Below are positions 26,359 to 36,445 of a stretch of 64,000 bases of DNA, piece by piece. Position numbers and translations under genes: made by a program. The stretch is from Mycolicibacterium sp. J2 (GTDB lineage: Bacteria > Actinomycetota > Actinomycetes > Mycobacteriales > Mycobacteriaceae), in NCBI RefSeq assembly GCF_026240945.1, contig NZ_JAPFPY010000008.1, forward strand, positions 1-64,000, written 5' to 3'. The notes below the pieces were generated by a model. The model saw only the letters and a list, made by a program, of their open reading frames with translations. It had not been told where the DNA came from and did not search any database. Numbering within the stretch: position 1 is the stretch's first letter; each line of letters begins with the position of its first letter.

Positions 26359-27123
26359 TCAGGCGGCTGCGTTGGTGGGCGTGGACGGGGTGGCCGCCGG
26401 CGCTGGGGTGGCGTCGGCGCGGGTGCGCGAGATGGCGACGTAACCGAGCGCGGCCAGGGCACCGGCGAGCAGTTCGGCGGCGACATAGACCGGCAGCTGG
26501 TGCCAGGCGACCGAGCCGCCGGCCAGCTGCTGGACGAGCATCGGACCGAAGGTGCGGGCGGGGTTGATCGACGCGCCGGTGGTCGGGGCGACCGGAATGA
26601 TCGCGGCGAACACCACCAAGCCGATGGCGACACCGGCGAAACCGGCCGGGGCCTTGCGGTGTATCACGCCGAACACGGTGAACACGAGAATGAACGTACC
26701 CACGAACTCGGCGAAAAACGCCTGTACCGCACTGGTCTGCGCGGAATAGGTGGCGATGCCCAGCCCGGCGTCGCGGGCGGCCGTGCCCAGCACCCCGAGG
26801 ATTGCGGCTGCACCGGCGGTGGCGCCCACCACCTGGGCGGCGATGTAGGCGGGTACTCGCGACCACGGGAACTGGCCGGTCACCGCCAGTCCGATGGTCA
26901 CGGCGGGGTTGATGTGGTTGCCGGAAATGTGCCCGAGGGCGTAGACGGTGGCGACCACGACGGTGCCGAAGGCCAGCGAGATCATGCCGAGATCGGCCAT
27001 GGTGAACGGTGCATCCCCGTTCACGATGATGGTGGCCGGGACCGCGCCGACACCGATGAAGACCAGGAAGGCCGTGCCGAGCGTTTCGGCCGCGAGTTTC
27101 TGCCAGAGCGAGGGCTCGTCCAT
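26359..27123 (-). CDS. glpF: Glycerol facilitator / aquaglyceroporin (MIP family)
   Basis: Six-helix channel of 254 residues for passive uptake of glycerol or dihydroxyacetone. Both NPA boxes are present: GNHINPAVTIGL and GASINPARTFGP. Aspartate does not follow the second NPA-R as in classic E. coli GlpF, so water versus glycerol selectivity is open. ATG at 27123 has GGGAGAACG upstream and opens MDEPSLWQKL; an upstream start would include promoter DNA. Position ahead of dhaK makes it the uptake arm of the pathway. Confidence 0.87.
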   Translation of the reverse strand: MDEPSLWQKLAAETLGTAFLVFIGVGAVPATIIVNGDAPFTMADLGMISLAFGTVVVATVYALGHISGNHINPAVTIGLAVTGQFPWSRVPAYIAAQVVGATAGAAAILGVLGTAARDAGLGIATYSAQTSAVQAFFAEFVGTFILVFTVFGVIHRKAPAGFAGVAIGLVVFAAIIPVAPTTGASINPARTFGPMLVQQLAGGSVAWHQLPVYVAAELLAGALAALGYVAISRTRADATPAPAATPSTPTNAAA

Positions 27124-27177
27124 ATCGCGTTCTCCCTTGAACGATGGGCAGCGAACCGCTGCGACTATCTCGGACGG

Positions 27178-27218
27178 CATTCGATAATGTCGAATGTGAT
27201 GTGGACCATACGCTTATG
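27178..27218. promoter_or_regulatory. Candidate IclR-type operator between glpF and its regulator
   Basis: CATTCGA (27178-27184) and TCGAATG (27190-27196) form a perfect 7-bp inverted repeat around TAATG. A shorter dyad, CATA-CGCT-TATG, follows at 27207-27218. Both lie in the 140-base region between the divergent glpF-dha operon and the IclR gene, where the regulator would be expected to act. It is AT-rich relative to its surroundings. Confidence 0.5.
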
Positions 27219-27263
27219 CTTCGGGGTGCACAAGAGGTCTGACCACGAACGAGAGGGGCCGCG

Positions 27264-28004
27264 ATGATCCAGGCGGTGGATCGAGCGTTGCGCATTCTCA
27301 CGGTCTTGCAGGGTGGATGCCGGATGAGCCTGGGGGAGATCGCCACCGCCATCGAACTGGCACCCTCGACGGTGCATGGCCTGGTCCGCACCCTGCTGGC
27401 GCACGGCATGGTGCAACAGGAGCTCGACTCGGGCCGCTACCGGCTGGGGCCGGCCACTCTGAAGCTGGGCAACGTATACCTGGAAAGCCTGGAACTGCGG
27501 TCCCGAGTGGCCATCTGGGCCGAAGGGTTGGCCCGGCGCACCGGATGCGCGGTGCGCACCGGCGTGCTGTTGTTCGACGAGGTGGTGGTGGTCGCGCATG
27601 AACCGCGACCGGACGGCACCCGCCAGATGCCGGAGGTCGGCATCGTCATCCCCGCCCATGCCAGTGCGCTCGGCAAGGGCCTGCTGGCATTCCAAAACGA
27701 CTACACTCCAACGAATTTGCGGAGCATGACGGGGGAGACCATCACCGATGCCGGTGTGCTCGCCGACCAGCTTGCGCAGACCCGCCGAACCGGTATCGCG
27801 ACCGAGGTCGAGGAAGCGGTTATCGGTGAATGCGTCACCGCCGCCGTCGTTTTCGACTCTTCTGCGGGCGCGATCGGGGCGATCGGCCTGGTGGTGCCCA
27901 CCGGTCGCTGGCCGCTGCAGCCGGCCGATGTCGACGCCCTGCGCGATACCGTCCGCACGGTGTCACGTGAACTCGGCGCGCCGGTGTGGCCCCCGCGCGG
28001 TTAA
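27264..28004 (+). CDS. IclR-family transcriptional regulator
   Basis: A 246-residue regulator with an N-terminal winged helix (MSLGEIATAIELAPSTVHGL, then RYRLGPATLKLG) and a C-terminal IclR effector domain (IPAHASALGKGLLAF, TGIATEVEEAVIGECVTAAV). It is divergent from glpF-dhaK-dhaL-dhaM and is the probable local regulator of glycerol/dihydroxyacetone use. The effector is not known. Its stop overlaps the stop of the next small gene on the other strand. Confidence 0.9.
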   Translation: MIQAVDRALRILTVLQGGCRMSLGEIATAIELAPSTVHGLVRTLLAHGMVQQELDSGRYRLGPATLKLGNVYLESLELRSRVAIWAEGLARRTGCAVRTGVLLFDEVVVVAHEPRPDGTRQMPEVGIVIPAHASALGKGLLAFQNDYTPTNLRSMTGETITDAGVLADQLAQTRRTGIATEVEEAVIGECVTAAVVFDSSAGAIGAIGLVVPTGRWPLQPADVDALRDTVRTVSRELGAPVWPPRG

Positions 28005-28195
28005 GCCGAGCGCCCGCCCCGGGCCGCCACGAAGCGCAGCAACACCGGGTCGGTGGAGGTGAAGCGGTCCACCTCCTCGCCGCCGTCACAGCGCAGCAGC
28101 GCGATGGTCACCTCACTTCCGCCGTCCCGCAGCACCTGCCAGTGCGCGCCGGCATCCTCCCAGCGGAGCAACTCGGCAACCCGGTCACGTGTCAT
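28001..28195 (-). CDS. Small conserved protein, unknown
   Basis: A 64-residue soluble protein: amphipathic N-terminus MTRDRVAELLRWEDAGAHWQ, beta-rich middle (VTIALLRCDGGEEVDRFTST) and a C-terminus DPVLLRFVAARGG. The pattern resembles small mycobacterial orphan proteins; the function is unknown. It overlaps the 3' end of the IclR gene by four bases and lies divergent to the acyltransferase gene with 122 bases between. Confidence 0.62.
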   Translation of the reverse strand: MTRDRVAELLRWEDAGAHWQVLRDGGSEVTIALLRCDGGEEVDRFTSTDPVLLRFVAARGGRSA

Positions 28196-28317
28196 ATCCC
28201 CACCATGGCACCCGTGGTGCCGCAGGCGCGACCCGCAACCCGGCCCAAAGCGATGCGGCGCGGGCCGCTGGCGTAGCTCACCCGAACAACGCGGGGTTGG
28301 GTAGGCTCGGGCCTCAA

Positions 28318-28947
28318 ATGATCGAGACTGACGAGGCGCTGCCCATCCTGCCGCGCGAGTTGACCACGATTACCGACGAGGTCCGCGCCGTCGCTGCCCC
28401 GCCGATCCCGCAGATTGCCGAGCCGTACGGGGTCCGGCCCGCCGACCCGGACGTCGACGCCGAGCTGATTTCGCAGTGGATGAATCAGCCGCACCTGGTG
28501 CAGGCCTGGGAGTACGACTGGCCGCCGGAACGTTGGCGGCGCTACCTCAAGGCCCAGCTCGCCGGCTCGTTCTCCCGCCCGCTCGTCGTAAGCCGTCATG
28601 GCGAGGATGTCGGCTATGTCGAGATCTATCGGGCGGCAAAGGATTCCATTGCCGCGTGCTACGACGCCGACCCGTACGACCTGGGCGTGCATGCCGCCAT
28701 CGCCGATATCAACCTGGTGAACCGGGGCATCGCCGCGCGGCTGCTGCCCACGCTGCTGGTCGATCTGTTCGCCCGCGAGCCGCAGTGCCGGCGGGTGATG
28801 TTCGATCCGGATCACCGCAACGTCGCTGCGCGCCGGCTGGTCGAGTACGGAGGATGTACGTTCCTTGGCGAGCATCAGATGTCGAATCGCCGGATGGCGC
28901 TCTACGCGTTCCCCCGCACCCCGGACGATGTCCCGTCGCGCCGGTAG
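28318..28947 (+). CDS. mbtK: MbtK-like lysine N-acyltransferase (GNAT, mycobactin pathway)
   Basis: Transfers a fatty acyl chain to the N6 amine of lysine in mycobactin assembly. The 209 residues match the Rv1347c type closely, with PYGVRPADP, QWMNQPHLVQAWEYDWP, GYVEIYRAAKDSIA, YDADPYDLGVHAAIADINLV and MFDPDHRNVAARRL. It is far from the exochelin-type locus at the right end, as is usual for mbtK. Upstream there is TAGGCT at 28303, only half of an IdeR box. ATG at 28318 gives the family length. Confidence 0.87.
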   Translation: MIETDEALPILPRELTTITDEVRAVAAPPIPQIAEPYGVRPADPDVDAELISQWMNQPHLVQAWEYDWPPERWRRYLKAQLAGSFSRPLVVSRHGEDVGYVEIYRAAKDSIAACYDADPYDLGVHAAIADINLVNRGIAARLLPTLLVDLFAREPQCRRVMFDPDHRNVAARRLVEYGGCTFLGEHQMSNRRMALYAFPRTPDDVPSRR

Positions 28948-28949
28948 CC

Positions 28950-29990
28950 TCAGTTGCCGTACCCGGCCACGTCCGTCGCGCCGCGCCGGCGACCGCCGTC
29001 GATGCTCACCAGGGCCGGGACCAATTCGCTGGTGACCAGCCCATGCCGGCCGGTCACCTCGTCGACGATATCGAAGCACGCCGCGATGCGTGCCGGAGTA
29101 TCCACCACCACCGTGGTCACCGGTACCCCACGGCTGAGCTGAAACAGCTTGTCGCCGTATGGTTCATGATCACCGTGGAAGCCCCAGACGCCGCGCAGCA
29201 CGGTCACCCCGCTGACGGCCCGGCGGTCTCGAAGCCGGGCCACCAGCGCCCGGTGCACCGGCACGTCGCCGTGCGGCGCCATGGTGTTCTCCGCGGTATG
29301 GATCATCAGCTTCTGATACAGCGGCCGCCCTGCGGTGTCGGTCTCCGGCAGCGGTTCCGGCGTCGCGAGCAGCCGACCGTCGCGCTTGCACACCTGGGCC
29401 CGCTCCACCGTCATGGTCGCGCCGGGCACGAGCCGCTGCAGCTCAGGCGCGGCGGCGGCCACCTGGTCTCCGGTGCCGGGGGCGATGATCATCACCGGCA
29501 CATCGGTGTTGGTGCTGAAAAAGCGGGCCCGCCTGCGCCGGCCGCCCGCGGTGCCGTCCACGCCGAGGAACGCCGCCGCCCCGGCGAAACCGTGCGCGTG
29601 CAGGATGTCGCAGACGGCGCGATGGGACCCGGTGCGCTTGACGTACACGGTCAGCTTGGCGTGCCCGGGGGGCGGTGCACCCACCAACTGGGCCCGCTCC
29701 AGCGTGACGATGCCCCGGCTGATCATCGACACGGCCTGCTCGGTCAGCCCGGTGATGCGCTCGGCGCGGTCCACAGCGGCCACGGCCACCGGCAGGTCCT
29801 CCGACAGCGACAACGTCAGGTCGCTGCGCAATTCGTGGCGCGGACCGTAACCGGCGCTACCGCGCAACACCACGCTGGTGGCCACCCGGTGCGTGCCGAA
29901 CAGGTCCAGTAGTTCGTCGGCGACGAACCGGCGCCGGCCCCGTAACCGCTCCCCGAAATACGCGGTGAGTTTCAGGTACTCGGTACTCAC
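28950..29990 (-). CDS. Triple DUF190 (PII-like) protein
   Basis: A 346-residue protein built from three tandem DUF190 domains, each about 95 residues. Unit 1 (about 3-100) starts YLKLTAYFGERLRGRRRFVA, unit 2 (about 115-205) starts AKLTVYVKRTGSHRAV and unit 3 (about 235-335) starts YQKLMIHTAENTMAPH. DUF190 proteins adopt a PII-like ferredoxin fold and often accompany CrcB. PII proteins act as trimers, so one chain could mimic a trimer; this is inference. GTG at 29990 overlaps the upstream crcB stop (GTGA). Confidence 0.83.
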   Translation of the reverse strand: MSTEYLKLTAYFGERLRGRRRFVADELLDLFGTHRVATSVVLRGSAGYGPRHELRSDLTLSLSEDLPVAVAAVDRAERITGLTEQAVSMISRGIVTLERAQLVGAPPPGHAKLTVYVKRTGSHRAVCDILHAHGFAGAAAFLGVDGTAGGRRRRARFFSTNTDVPVMIIAPGTGDQVAAAAPELQRLVPGATMTVERAQVCKRDGRLLATPEPLPETDTAGRPLYQKLMIHTAENTMAPHGDVPVHRALVARLRDRRAVSGVTVLRGVWGFHGDHEPYGDKLFQLSRGVPVTTVVVDTPARIAACFDIVDEVTGRHGLVTSELVPALVSIDGGRRRGATDVAGYGN

Positions 29991-30355
29991 AGCGCGGCTC
30001 CCATCGTTTGGCCCAGCCACGCTGCCGCCAGCCCGAGTGCCATGCTGATCACGATATTGACGGCGGCCGGCCACATCTGGCGTTCCTCGGCGAGGCGCTG
30101 GGTCTCCAACATCCACGTCGAGAACGTGGTGTACGCGCCGACGAACGCGGTGCCTGCCAGTAGTGCGGCGTGCGGACTCAGGGCGAGCCCGCCGATGAAA
30201 CCGAGCAGCCACGCGCCGCTGATGTTGACCACCAGCGTCCCCACCGGAAACGGCCGCGACACCCGCTGCTGCACGCGTTTGTCCACCATGAACCGGCAGA
30301 CCGCGCCGACACCGCCGATCAAAGCGACACCGATCCAGAGTGCGACGACGGTCAT
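29987..30355 (-). CDS. crcB: Fluoride exporter CrcB/Fluc, second copy
   Basis: Small dual-topology fluoride channel of 122 residues with four helices. Motifs are [37 protein letters not shown] and the pore [16 protein letters not shown]. Together with the first copy it would form a heterodimeric Fluc channel, as in organisms with two crcB genes. It overlaps its neighbours on both sides by four bases. Confidence 0.92.
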   Translation of the reverse strand: MTVVALWIGVALIGGVGAVCRFMVDKRVQQRVSRPFPVGTLVVNISGAWLLGFIGGLALSPHAALLAGTAFVGAYTTFSTWMLETQRLAEERQMWPAAVNIVISMALGLAAAWLGQTMGAAL

Positions 30356-30747
30356 CGGACGCGCGCCCGCCGCACCAGAGCGGTGGTCACGTGCATCGCG
30401 AGCAGCCCGACCGCGATGCCGGCCACCGTATAGGCGGCGGCCAACGCGTAGAACCCGTGCTCCAGCATCGCCACCGTCTCCACCTGCATGGTGGAGAACG
30501 TGGTGAGGCCACCGCACAACCCGGTGCCCAACAACGGCCGCCGGTACGCCGATGTCGGCAACCGCTCTAGCAGCCGGGTGGTGAAGAAGGCCAGCAGCAC
30601 CGTGCCGACGATGTTGACGATGAACGTCGGCCACGGCCAGTGCCCGGGCGGGACCGTCAACACATGGCCGAGCGCCGCCCGGGCCAGCGTGCCCAGCGCG
30701 CCGCCGGCGAACACGGCCGCCAGTTCGCGGCGGTCGAAGCCAGTCAT
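30352..30747 (-). CDS. crcB: Fluoride exporter CrcB/Fluc, first copy
   Basis: 131-residue Fluc subunit starting the crcB-crcB-DUF190 operon. It shows [29 protein letters not shown] and [16 protein letters not shown], including the phenylalanine/threonine pore segment. No fluoride riboswitch can fit upstream, because only 48 bases separate its ATG from the divergent SARP gene, so control is probably transcriptional or constitutive. Confidence 0.92.
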   Translation of the reverse strand: MTGFDRRELAAVFAGGALGTLARAALGHVLTVPPGHWPWPTFIVNIVGTVLLAFFTTRLLERLPTSAYRRPLLGTGLCGGLTTFSTMQVETVAMLEHGFYALAAAYTVAGIAVGLLAMHVTTALVRRARVR

Positions 30748-30795
30748 GCCGCTCAGTATGTCGCCCGCCGCTGGGAACGTTATGTTGGGCACACC

Positions 30796-33700
30796 ATGAC
30801 AGCTGTGCGGATCTGTGTACTGGGCCCGATCCGTGCCTGGGTGCGTGGCGAGCCGGCGGGCAGCAGCGAAGCGACCGGGGAATTCAGGCCGGTCGACCTC
30901 GGTGGTCCCAAGCAGCGCGCCGTGCTGGCCCGGCTGGTGCTGGCGCACGGCCAGGTGGTGTCGGTGGACCGACTGATCGAGGACCTCTGGGAAGGCGAAC
31001 CACCACCGAAAGCGTTGGCCGCGTTGCAGGCCTACATATCTCATCTGCGTCGGGTGCTCGAACCAGGGCGGCAACGCCGCGCCGCGGCGCAAGTGATCGT
31101 CAGTGCCGCACCGGGTTACTGCCTGCGGCTACCCGAGGATGCCGTCGACGTGTGGGCACTGGAAGCCAAAACCGTTGCCGCCGAATCACGATCGGACCAG
31201 CTGGAGGATGCCCTCGTCGGATGGGTCGGCGACCCGTACGCCGAGGTGGCCGACACCTTCTGGGCGGCGCCTGAGGTCGCCCGGCTGACGGAGCTGCGAT
31301 TGTCGGCCGTGGAGTCCTACGCCGGCGCCCAGGCGGCACTGGGGCAGCACGCCGTCGTGGTCCGGCTGCTGGAACCGCATGCCCGCGACCACCCGGACCG
31401 GGAGACCGCCGCATGTCTGTTGGCCTCCGCGCACTACCGCGCCGGACGGCAGGTCGCCGCGCTCGACGTGTTGCGTCGCACCCGCGAATACCTGACCGGT
31501 GAACTCGGTCTCGAACCCGGCCGCGCGCTGCGCGACCTGGAGCGTGACATCCTGCGCCAGGCCGATCACCTCGAGCCGATCGCCGTGGCACCCGTCGTGC
31601 TGCCGGCCCCCGCGGCGCCCGCGGCGACGATGTCCCGGACCCGCGGGCGCGCAGGCGAACTGGCCGCGATCGCCTCGGCTGCCACGGCGGCCTGCCGGGA
31701 GGGACTCAAGGTGGTGTGGATCGGCGGGGAGGCCGGGGCGGGCAAGACCACGTTGGCCGATGCAGCCGCGGCTGCCCTGCACCGGTCAGGGTGGCTGGTG
31801 ACCCTCGGGCGGTGCCCCGAGGTCGACGGTGCACCGGCGGGCTGGGCCTGGACGGAGGTGCTCGGCACGTTCCGCTCCGGGTTGGACCCCGCCGAGGCCG
31901 TGGCGCTGGCCCCGCTGTTGCACGACGTGGCCGCAACCGCGCCGGAAGGCGGGGCCTTCTGGCTGGCGCACACCCTTGCCGGCGTCCTGGGCCGGGCCGC
32001 GTCCGGTCAGCCACTGGTTGTCGTGCTCGACGATCTGCACCGCACCGACGGCCTGACGCTGGAACTGCTGCGCCTGGTGTCCGACCGGCTCGGGTCCCAG
32101 CCGGTGCTCGCCGTGGGCACCTACCGCCCGTCGGAATCCGGTGCCGAACTCGAGATGGCGCGCGCGGCACTGGCCAACGTCACGGCCGCGCACCTGCATC
32201 TCACCGGATTGGACGACGCGGCGCTTGTGGAACTCGCCGCCGACTGCGGCCTGCCCGCGATGACGGCAGAAACCCTGAAACTGTTGCGGGACAGGACCGA
32301 TGGCAATCCACTGTTCGTGCGCGAGATGGCCCGGTTGATGGCCGCCGAGGGGCCCGCTGCCGCGTATGAAGGTGTCCCCGCCGGCGTGCGCGATGTGGTG
32401 CGCCGCCGGCTGGCGCGGCTGCCCGGCCAGACCGCCACCGCGCTGCGCCAGGCCGCGGTGCTCGGCCGGGAGGTCGAATTGGACCTGTTGGAAGAGCTGG
32501 CGCACAGTGGCGACGAACTGCTCGACGCGCTGGAACCCGCGGTGTTGGCCGGCTTGCTCGACGAGCCGGCACCCGGCCGAATAAGGTTTGCGCACAGTCT
32601 TATCCGGGACACCCTCTACGACGACACCGCGCTGCTGCGTCGTACCCGACTGCACGCCGCGTCGCTGGAGTTGCTGCGCGGCCGTGGGGCGGACGCCACC
32701 ACGCTGGCCTATCACGCGGTGGCCGCCGCCACCGCCGAAACTGCCGATTCAGCGGCAGATTTCGCGACCGCCGCCGCTCGTGAGGCCGACGCCATGGGTG
32801 CGCCGGGCGAGGCCGCGCGGCAATGGCGGGCCGCGGTGCGGATGCTCGAGCTGGCCGACGCGGAACCAGCCCGTGCCGTGCCGGCGCGCTGCGGACTGAT
32901 CTCCGCGTTGACGCGCGCCGGTGACGCCATCTCGGCGCGTGAGGAGTTGAACCGGACCGTCACCCTTGCCGCCGCTGACGACGCTCTGCTGGTGCAGGCG
33001 ATGACCGCGCTGGACAGCCCGCTGGTGTGGCGGTTGCGCACCGGTGACCACATCGATCCGGTGATCGTCGATCCGCTGCGCCGGCTGTTGACCCTCGACC
33101 ACCCGCCGCACCTGCGGGTGCGGCTACTGATCACGTTGTTCAAAGAGGTGGAAGGCGCCGACCACGTGACGGCGATGGCGGCCAGCGCCGAGGCCCTCAC
33201 CTTGGCCCGTGCACTGTACGAGCAGGACCCCGACGCGCACGCCAGGTTGCTGTGCGCCGCCCTCAACGTGCGGGCTTTTGCTTGTCTCGGACCGGATCTG
33301 GCCGACCAACGCGACGCCGTGTTCGCCGAATTCCTGCGCACCGCACAGGACTGCGGTGCCGTCGACTACCAGGCCGTCGGGCACTGGCTGCTGTTCCTGG
33401 CGGCGTCCGGTCGATCCGATCTGGCCACCGCCCTGCACCACGTCGACCAGGCGGTAGCCCGGGCGGCCACCGGCCAGCTGGCCTACCTGCTGGGCGTGCT
33501 CGACGCCTACTCCGCGCAGCTGACGGTGCTGGCCGGACGGCCGGACGAGGGCGAGGCCCGATATCTGGCCGCCGGTGCCAAGCTGGCCGAACACGGGGTG
33601 GCCAACGGTGTGCTGGTCGGGCTGGTGGGGCGGGTCAGCGCCGCGCTGACCCGCGGCGATCTCGGGCCGATGGCCGACGAACTGTTGGTGCTGCACCGCA

Positions 33701-34077
33701 CGGTGTCCGCGACCATGGCCGAGGGAACGGTGCTGGCCCTGATGGCGATGGGCAGAACGGCCGAAGCGCAGGAGGTCTGGTCACAGCGTGTCCCGCTCGA
33801 GCGCTCCTATTACTGGGTGGCGATGGCCACCTTGCGGGTGCATGCCGCGGTGCGGATCGGTGACCTGGCGGTGGCCCGCGCGGTAGCCGAGGAGCTGAAG
33901 CCCTACAGCGGGCGGATGGCCGGGCTGGACAACGGCACGTTGTTGACCGGGCCGGTCGACGCGGCGCTGGCCGCCCTGGCCGACGCGGACGGCGACGCCG
34001 CCGCGGCGGCCCGCTATCGAGCCGCCGCCGCGGAGCTGACGCGCCGGCTGGCCGCCGAGGCTGCCGCCCTGCTCTAA
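30796..34077 (+). CDS. Large SARP/BTAD transcriptional regulator with ATPase domain
   Basis: A 1093-residue regulator. Residues 1-95 form an OmpR-type winged helix ([45 protein letters not shown]). The BTAD helical domain covers about 96-245 ([37 protein letters not shown]). An AAA/STAND ATPase covers about 280-560, with Walker [12 protein letters not shown] and Walker [12 protein letters not shown]. The remainder is a TPR-like helical array. No LuxR-type helix-turn-helix is seen at the end. Targets are unknown; the divergent crcB operon is one possibility. Confidence 0.88.
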   Translation: MTAVRICVLGPIRAWVRGEPAGSSEATGEFRPVDLGGPKQRAVLARLVLAHGQVVSVDRLIEDLWEGEPPPKALAALQAYISHLRRVLEPGRQRRAAAQVIVSAAPGYCLRLPEDAVDVWALEAKTVAAESRSDQLEDALVGWVGDPYAEVADTFWAAPEVARLTELRLSAVESYAGAQAALGQHAVVVRLLEPHARDHPDRETAACLLASAHYRAGRQVAALDVLRRTREYLTGELGLEPGRALRDLERDILRQADHLEPIAVAPVVLPAPAAPAATMSRTRGRAGELAAIASAATAACREGLKVVWIGGEAGAGKTTLADAAAAALHRSGWLVTLGRCPEVDGAPAGWAWTEVLGTFRSGLDPAEAVALAPLLHDVAATAPEGGAFWLAHTLAGVLGRAASGQPLVVVLDDLHRTDGLTLELLRLVSDRLGSQPVLAVGTYRPSESGAELEMARAALANVTAAHLHLTGLDDAALVELAADCGLPAMTAETLKLLRDRTDGNPLFVREMARLMAAEGPAAAYEGVPAGVRDVVRRRLARLPGQTATALRQAAVLGREVELDLLEELAHSGDELLDALEPAVLAGLLDEPAPGRIRFAHSLIRDTLYDDTALLRRTRLHAASLELLRGRGADATTLAYHAVAAATAETADSAADFATAAAREADAMGAPGEAARQWRAAVRMLELADAEPARAVPARCGLISALTRAGDAISAREELNRTVTLAAADDALLVQAMTALDSPLVWRLRTGDHIDPVIVDPLRRLLTLDHPPHLRVRLLITLFKEVEGADHVTAMAASAEALTLARALYEQDPDAHARLLCAALNVRAFACLGPDLADQRDAVFAEFLRTAQDCGAVDYQAVGHWLLFLAASGRSDLATALHHVDQAVARAATGQLAYLLGVLDAYSAQLTVLAGRPDEGEARYLAAGAKLAEHGVANGVLVGLVGRVSAALTRGDLGPMADELLVLHRTVSATMAEGTVLALMAMGRTAEAQEVWSQRVPLERSYYWVAMATLRVHAAVRIGDLAVARAVAEELKPYSGRMAGLDNGTLLTGPVDAALAALADADGDAAAAARYRAAAAELTRRLAAEAAALL

Positions 34078-34736
34078 CCGAAAACCCGTCGTTCGAAGCG
34101 GTTGTGCCGGCGCATCATCAGCTTGATGAAGGCGATCAGCAGCGGGTTGGCCGCGGCCGCGGCCGCGGCGAACTCCTCCTCGGTCGCCACGTTCATCACG
34201 CGCGGCCCGTCGAACGACATCTTGCCCGCCCGCTGCGCGGCCTTCTCGACGACCGCCCAGTCGGCCGCCGACACGTGGTCGCGGATCACCGCGAACACCG
34301 TGCGCTCCTCATCGGCGATGTGCTCACACACCAGCTGGTGCAGGTCGGCCAGCGCGGCCGCCAGCGGCGTCGCCGTGGCCGCCCCGGGCCTCTTACGGAA
34401 GGCGGTCGACAGCGCCCGGATGCGATCGAGCCGCGGGTCCAGCGCCGCATGGTCGTCGATCAGCTCGGACAGATCGACGAAACTGCCCGCCGATGCCGTG
34501 ACGATCGGCCACAGCACGTCGTCCTCCACGGTGTGGTGATGGTGGATGGAATCGCACAGCAGCCGGATGTAACGGTCGACGTCGGCGGGGTGGGCGCAGG
34601 TGTGCCTGCCGTGGGCGACGGCGTCCAGCAGCGCGGCCAACCGCCCGACGTCGGTGGTCATCGCGCGGTGGGCCATCGTGATACCGGACAGATCGGGGAC
34701 GGTGGTCTGTTGGGCTGATCGTGCGGAACTGTTCAT
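34074..34736 (-). CDS. Hemerythrin-domain protein
   Basis: A 220-residue non-haem di-iron protein. The ligand pattern is AHRAMTTDVGRLAALL, IHHHHTVEDDVLWP, LIDDHAALD and HQLVCEHIADEERTVF, the HHE bundle. Mycobacterial hemerythrin-like proteins take part in oxygen, nitric oxide or peroxide responses; which applies here is not known. The C-terminal basic helix ([16 protein letters not shown]) is unusual for the domain. It overlaps the SARP gene end by four bases and is divergent from pgm. Confidence 0.85.
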   Translation of the reverse strand: MNSSARSAQQTTVPDLSGITMAHRAMTTDVGRLAALLDAVAHGRHTCAHPADVDRYIRLLCDSIHHHHTVEDDVLWPIVTASAGSFVDLSELIDDHAALDPRLDRIRALSTAFRKRPGAATATPLAAALADLHQLVCEHIADEERTVFAVIRDHVSAADWAVVEKAAQRAGKMSFDGPRVMNVATEEEFAAAAAAANPLLIAFIKLMMRRHNRFERRVFG

Positions 34737-34810
34737 GTCGGATACGTTGTCGCGCCGCACTTGTGACGCACTTGCGGCAGGCTTGCGGCAAGTAGGCAAG
34801 AATCGTGGGC

Positions 34811-36445
34811 ATGGCTGCCAATCCACGTGCCGGTACGCCGGCCGACCCGTCCGACCTGATCGACATCGCACACGTGGTGACGGCGTACTACACCGTCGTG
34901 CCCGACCCCGACGACGTCGCCCAGCAGGTGGTGTTCGGCACCTCCGGGCACCGCGGCTCCAGCCTGGACGGGGCGTTCAACGAGGCGCACATCGTGGCCA
35001 CCACCCAAGCCATCGTCGAATACCGCGCCGCGCAGGGCACGACCGGACCGCTGTTCGTCGGCCGTGACACGCACGCCTTGAGCGAACCGGCGTGGGTGTC
35101 GGCGCTGGAGGTGCTGGCCGCCAATGACGTGGTCGCGATGATCGACACCGCCGACCGCTACACGCCGACCCCGGCCGTCAGCCACGCCATCCTGACCTTC
35201 AACCGCGGGCGGGAGGGCGACCTCGCCGACGGGATCGTCGTCACCCCGTCCCACAACCCGCCCCGCGACGGCGGCTTCAAATACAACCCGCCCAACGGCG
35301 GACCGGCCGATACCGACGCCACCGGATGGATCGCCAAGCGCGCCAACGAGATCTTGCGCGGCGATCTCAAGGATGTGAAACGGATCCCCTTGGCGCGCGC
35401 CTTGCAGAGCGCGCAGCGGCACGACTATCTGAACGCCTATGTCGAGGACCTGCCGAATGTGGTGGATCTACATGCCATCCGCGCGCAGGGCATCCGAATC
35501 GGCGCCGACCCGCTGGGCGGGGCGAGCGTGGACTACTGGGGTGCGATCGCCGAGCGGTACCAACTGGATCTGACGGTGGTCAATCCACTCGTCGACGCCA
35601 CCTGGCGGTTCATGACGCTGGACACCGACGGCAAGATCCGGATGGACTGCAGCTCGCCCAACGCGATGGCCTCACTGATCGCCAACCGGGACAAGTATCA
35701 GATCGCCACCGGCAACGACGCGGACTCCGACCGGCACGGCATCGTCACCCCCGACGGTGGGCTGCTCAACCCGAACCATTTTCTGGCGGTGGCCATCGAC
35801 TACCTGTACACCCACCGTTCGGGCTGGTCGGCGGACACCGCCGTGGGCAAGACGGCGGTGAGTTCCTCGATCATCGACCGGGTGGTAGCGGGTCTGGGCC
35901 GCAAGCTGGTCGAGGTGCCCGTCGGCTTCAAGTGGTTCGTCGACGGATTGATCAGCGGCTCAATCGGTTTCGGTGGCGAGGAGAGCGCCGGAGCATCGTT
36001 CCTGCGCACTGACGGGACCACCTGGACAACCGATAAGGACGGCATCATCCTGGCGCTGCTGGCCTCGGAGATCCTGGCGATCACCGGGTCCACCCCGTCG
36101 CAGCGGTACACCGAACTGGCCGACAAGTACGGGGCGCCGACCTACGCACGCATCGACGCCCCCGCCGACCGGGAGCAGAAGGCGCGGCTGGCCAAACTGT
36201 CCGCCGAACAGGTCACCGCCACCGAGCTGTCCGGTGAGCCCATCACCGCCAAGCTCACCGCCGCACCCGGCAACGGCGCAGCGCTGGGTGGCCTCAAGGT
36301 CACCACCGAGAACGCGTGGTTCGCCGCGCGACCCTCGGGCACCGAGGACGTTTACAAGATCTACGCGGAGTCGTTCAAGGGAGCCGAGCATCTGGCGCAG
36401 GTGCAGGAAGCGGCCAAGGAGTTGGTGAATACAGTCATCGGGTGA
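34811..36445 (+). CDS. pgm: Phosphoglucomutase (alpha-D-glucose phosphate-specific)
   Basis: Interconverts glucose-1-phosphate and glucose-6-phosphate. The 544 residues show [11 protein letters not shown], the phosphoserine loop [17 protein letters not shown], the Mg site [11 protein letters not shown], the sugar loop [12 protein letters not shown] and the phosphate-binding end [17 protein letters not shown]. All are canonical. ATG at 34811 is preferred over the GTG two codons earlier. The downstream MFS gene starts inside its stop (GTGA). Confidence 0.95.
   Translation: MAANPRAGTPADPSDLIDIAHVVTAYYTVVPDPDDVAQQVVFGTSGHRGSSLDGAFNEAHIVATTQAIVEYRAAQGTTGPLFVGRDTHALSEPAWVSALEVLAANDVVAMIDTADRYTPTPAVSHAILTFNRGREGDLADGIVVTPSHNPPRDGGFKYNPPNGGPADTDATGWIAKRANEILRGDLKDVKRIPLARALQSAQRHDYLNAYVEDLPNVVDLHAIRAQGIRIGADPLGGASVDYWGAIAERYQLDLTVVNPLVDATWRFMTLDTDGKIRMDCSSPNAMASLIANRDKYQIATGNDADSDRHGIVTPDGGLLNPNHFLAVAIDYLYTHRSGWSADTAVGKTAVSSSIIDRVVAGLGRKLVEVPVGFKWFVDGLISGSIGFGGEESAGASFLRTDGTTWTTDKDGIILALLASEILAITGSTPSQRYTELADKYGAPTYARIDAPADREQKARLAKLSAEQVTATELSGEPITAKLTAAPGNGAALGGLKVTTENAWFAARPSGTEDVYKIYAESFKGAEHLAQVQEAAKELVNTVIG

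Noticed and set aside
28296..28318. IdeR box before mbtK
   Set aside because: Only the central TAGGCT matches; the outer positions and the right half do not, so I do not list it as a site.
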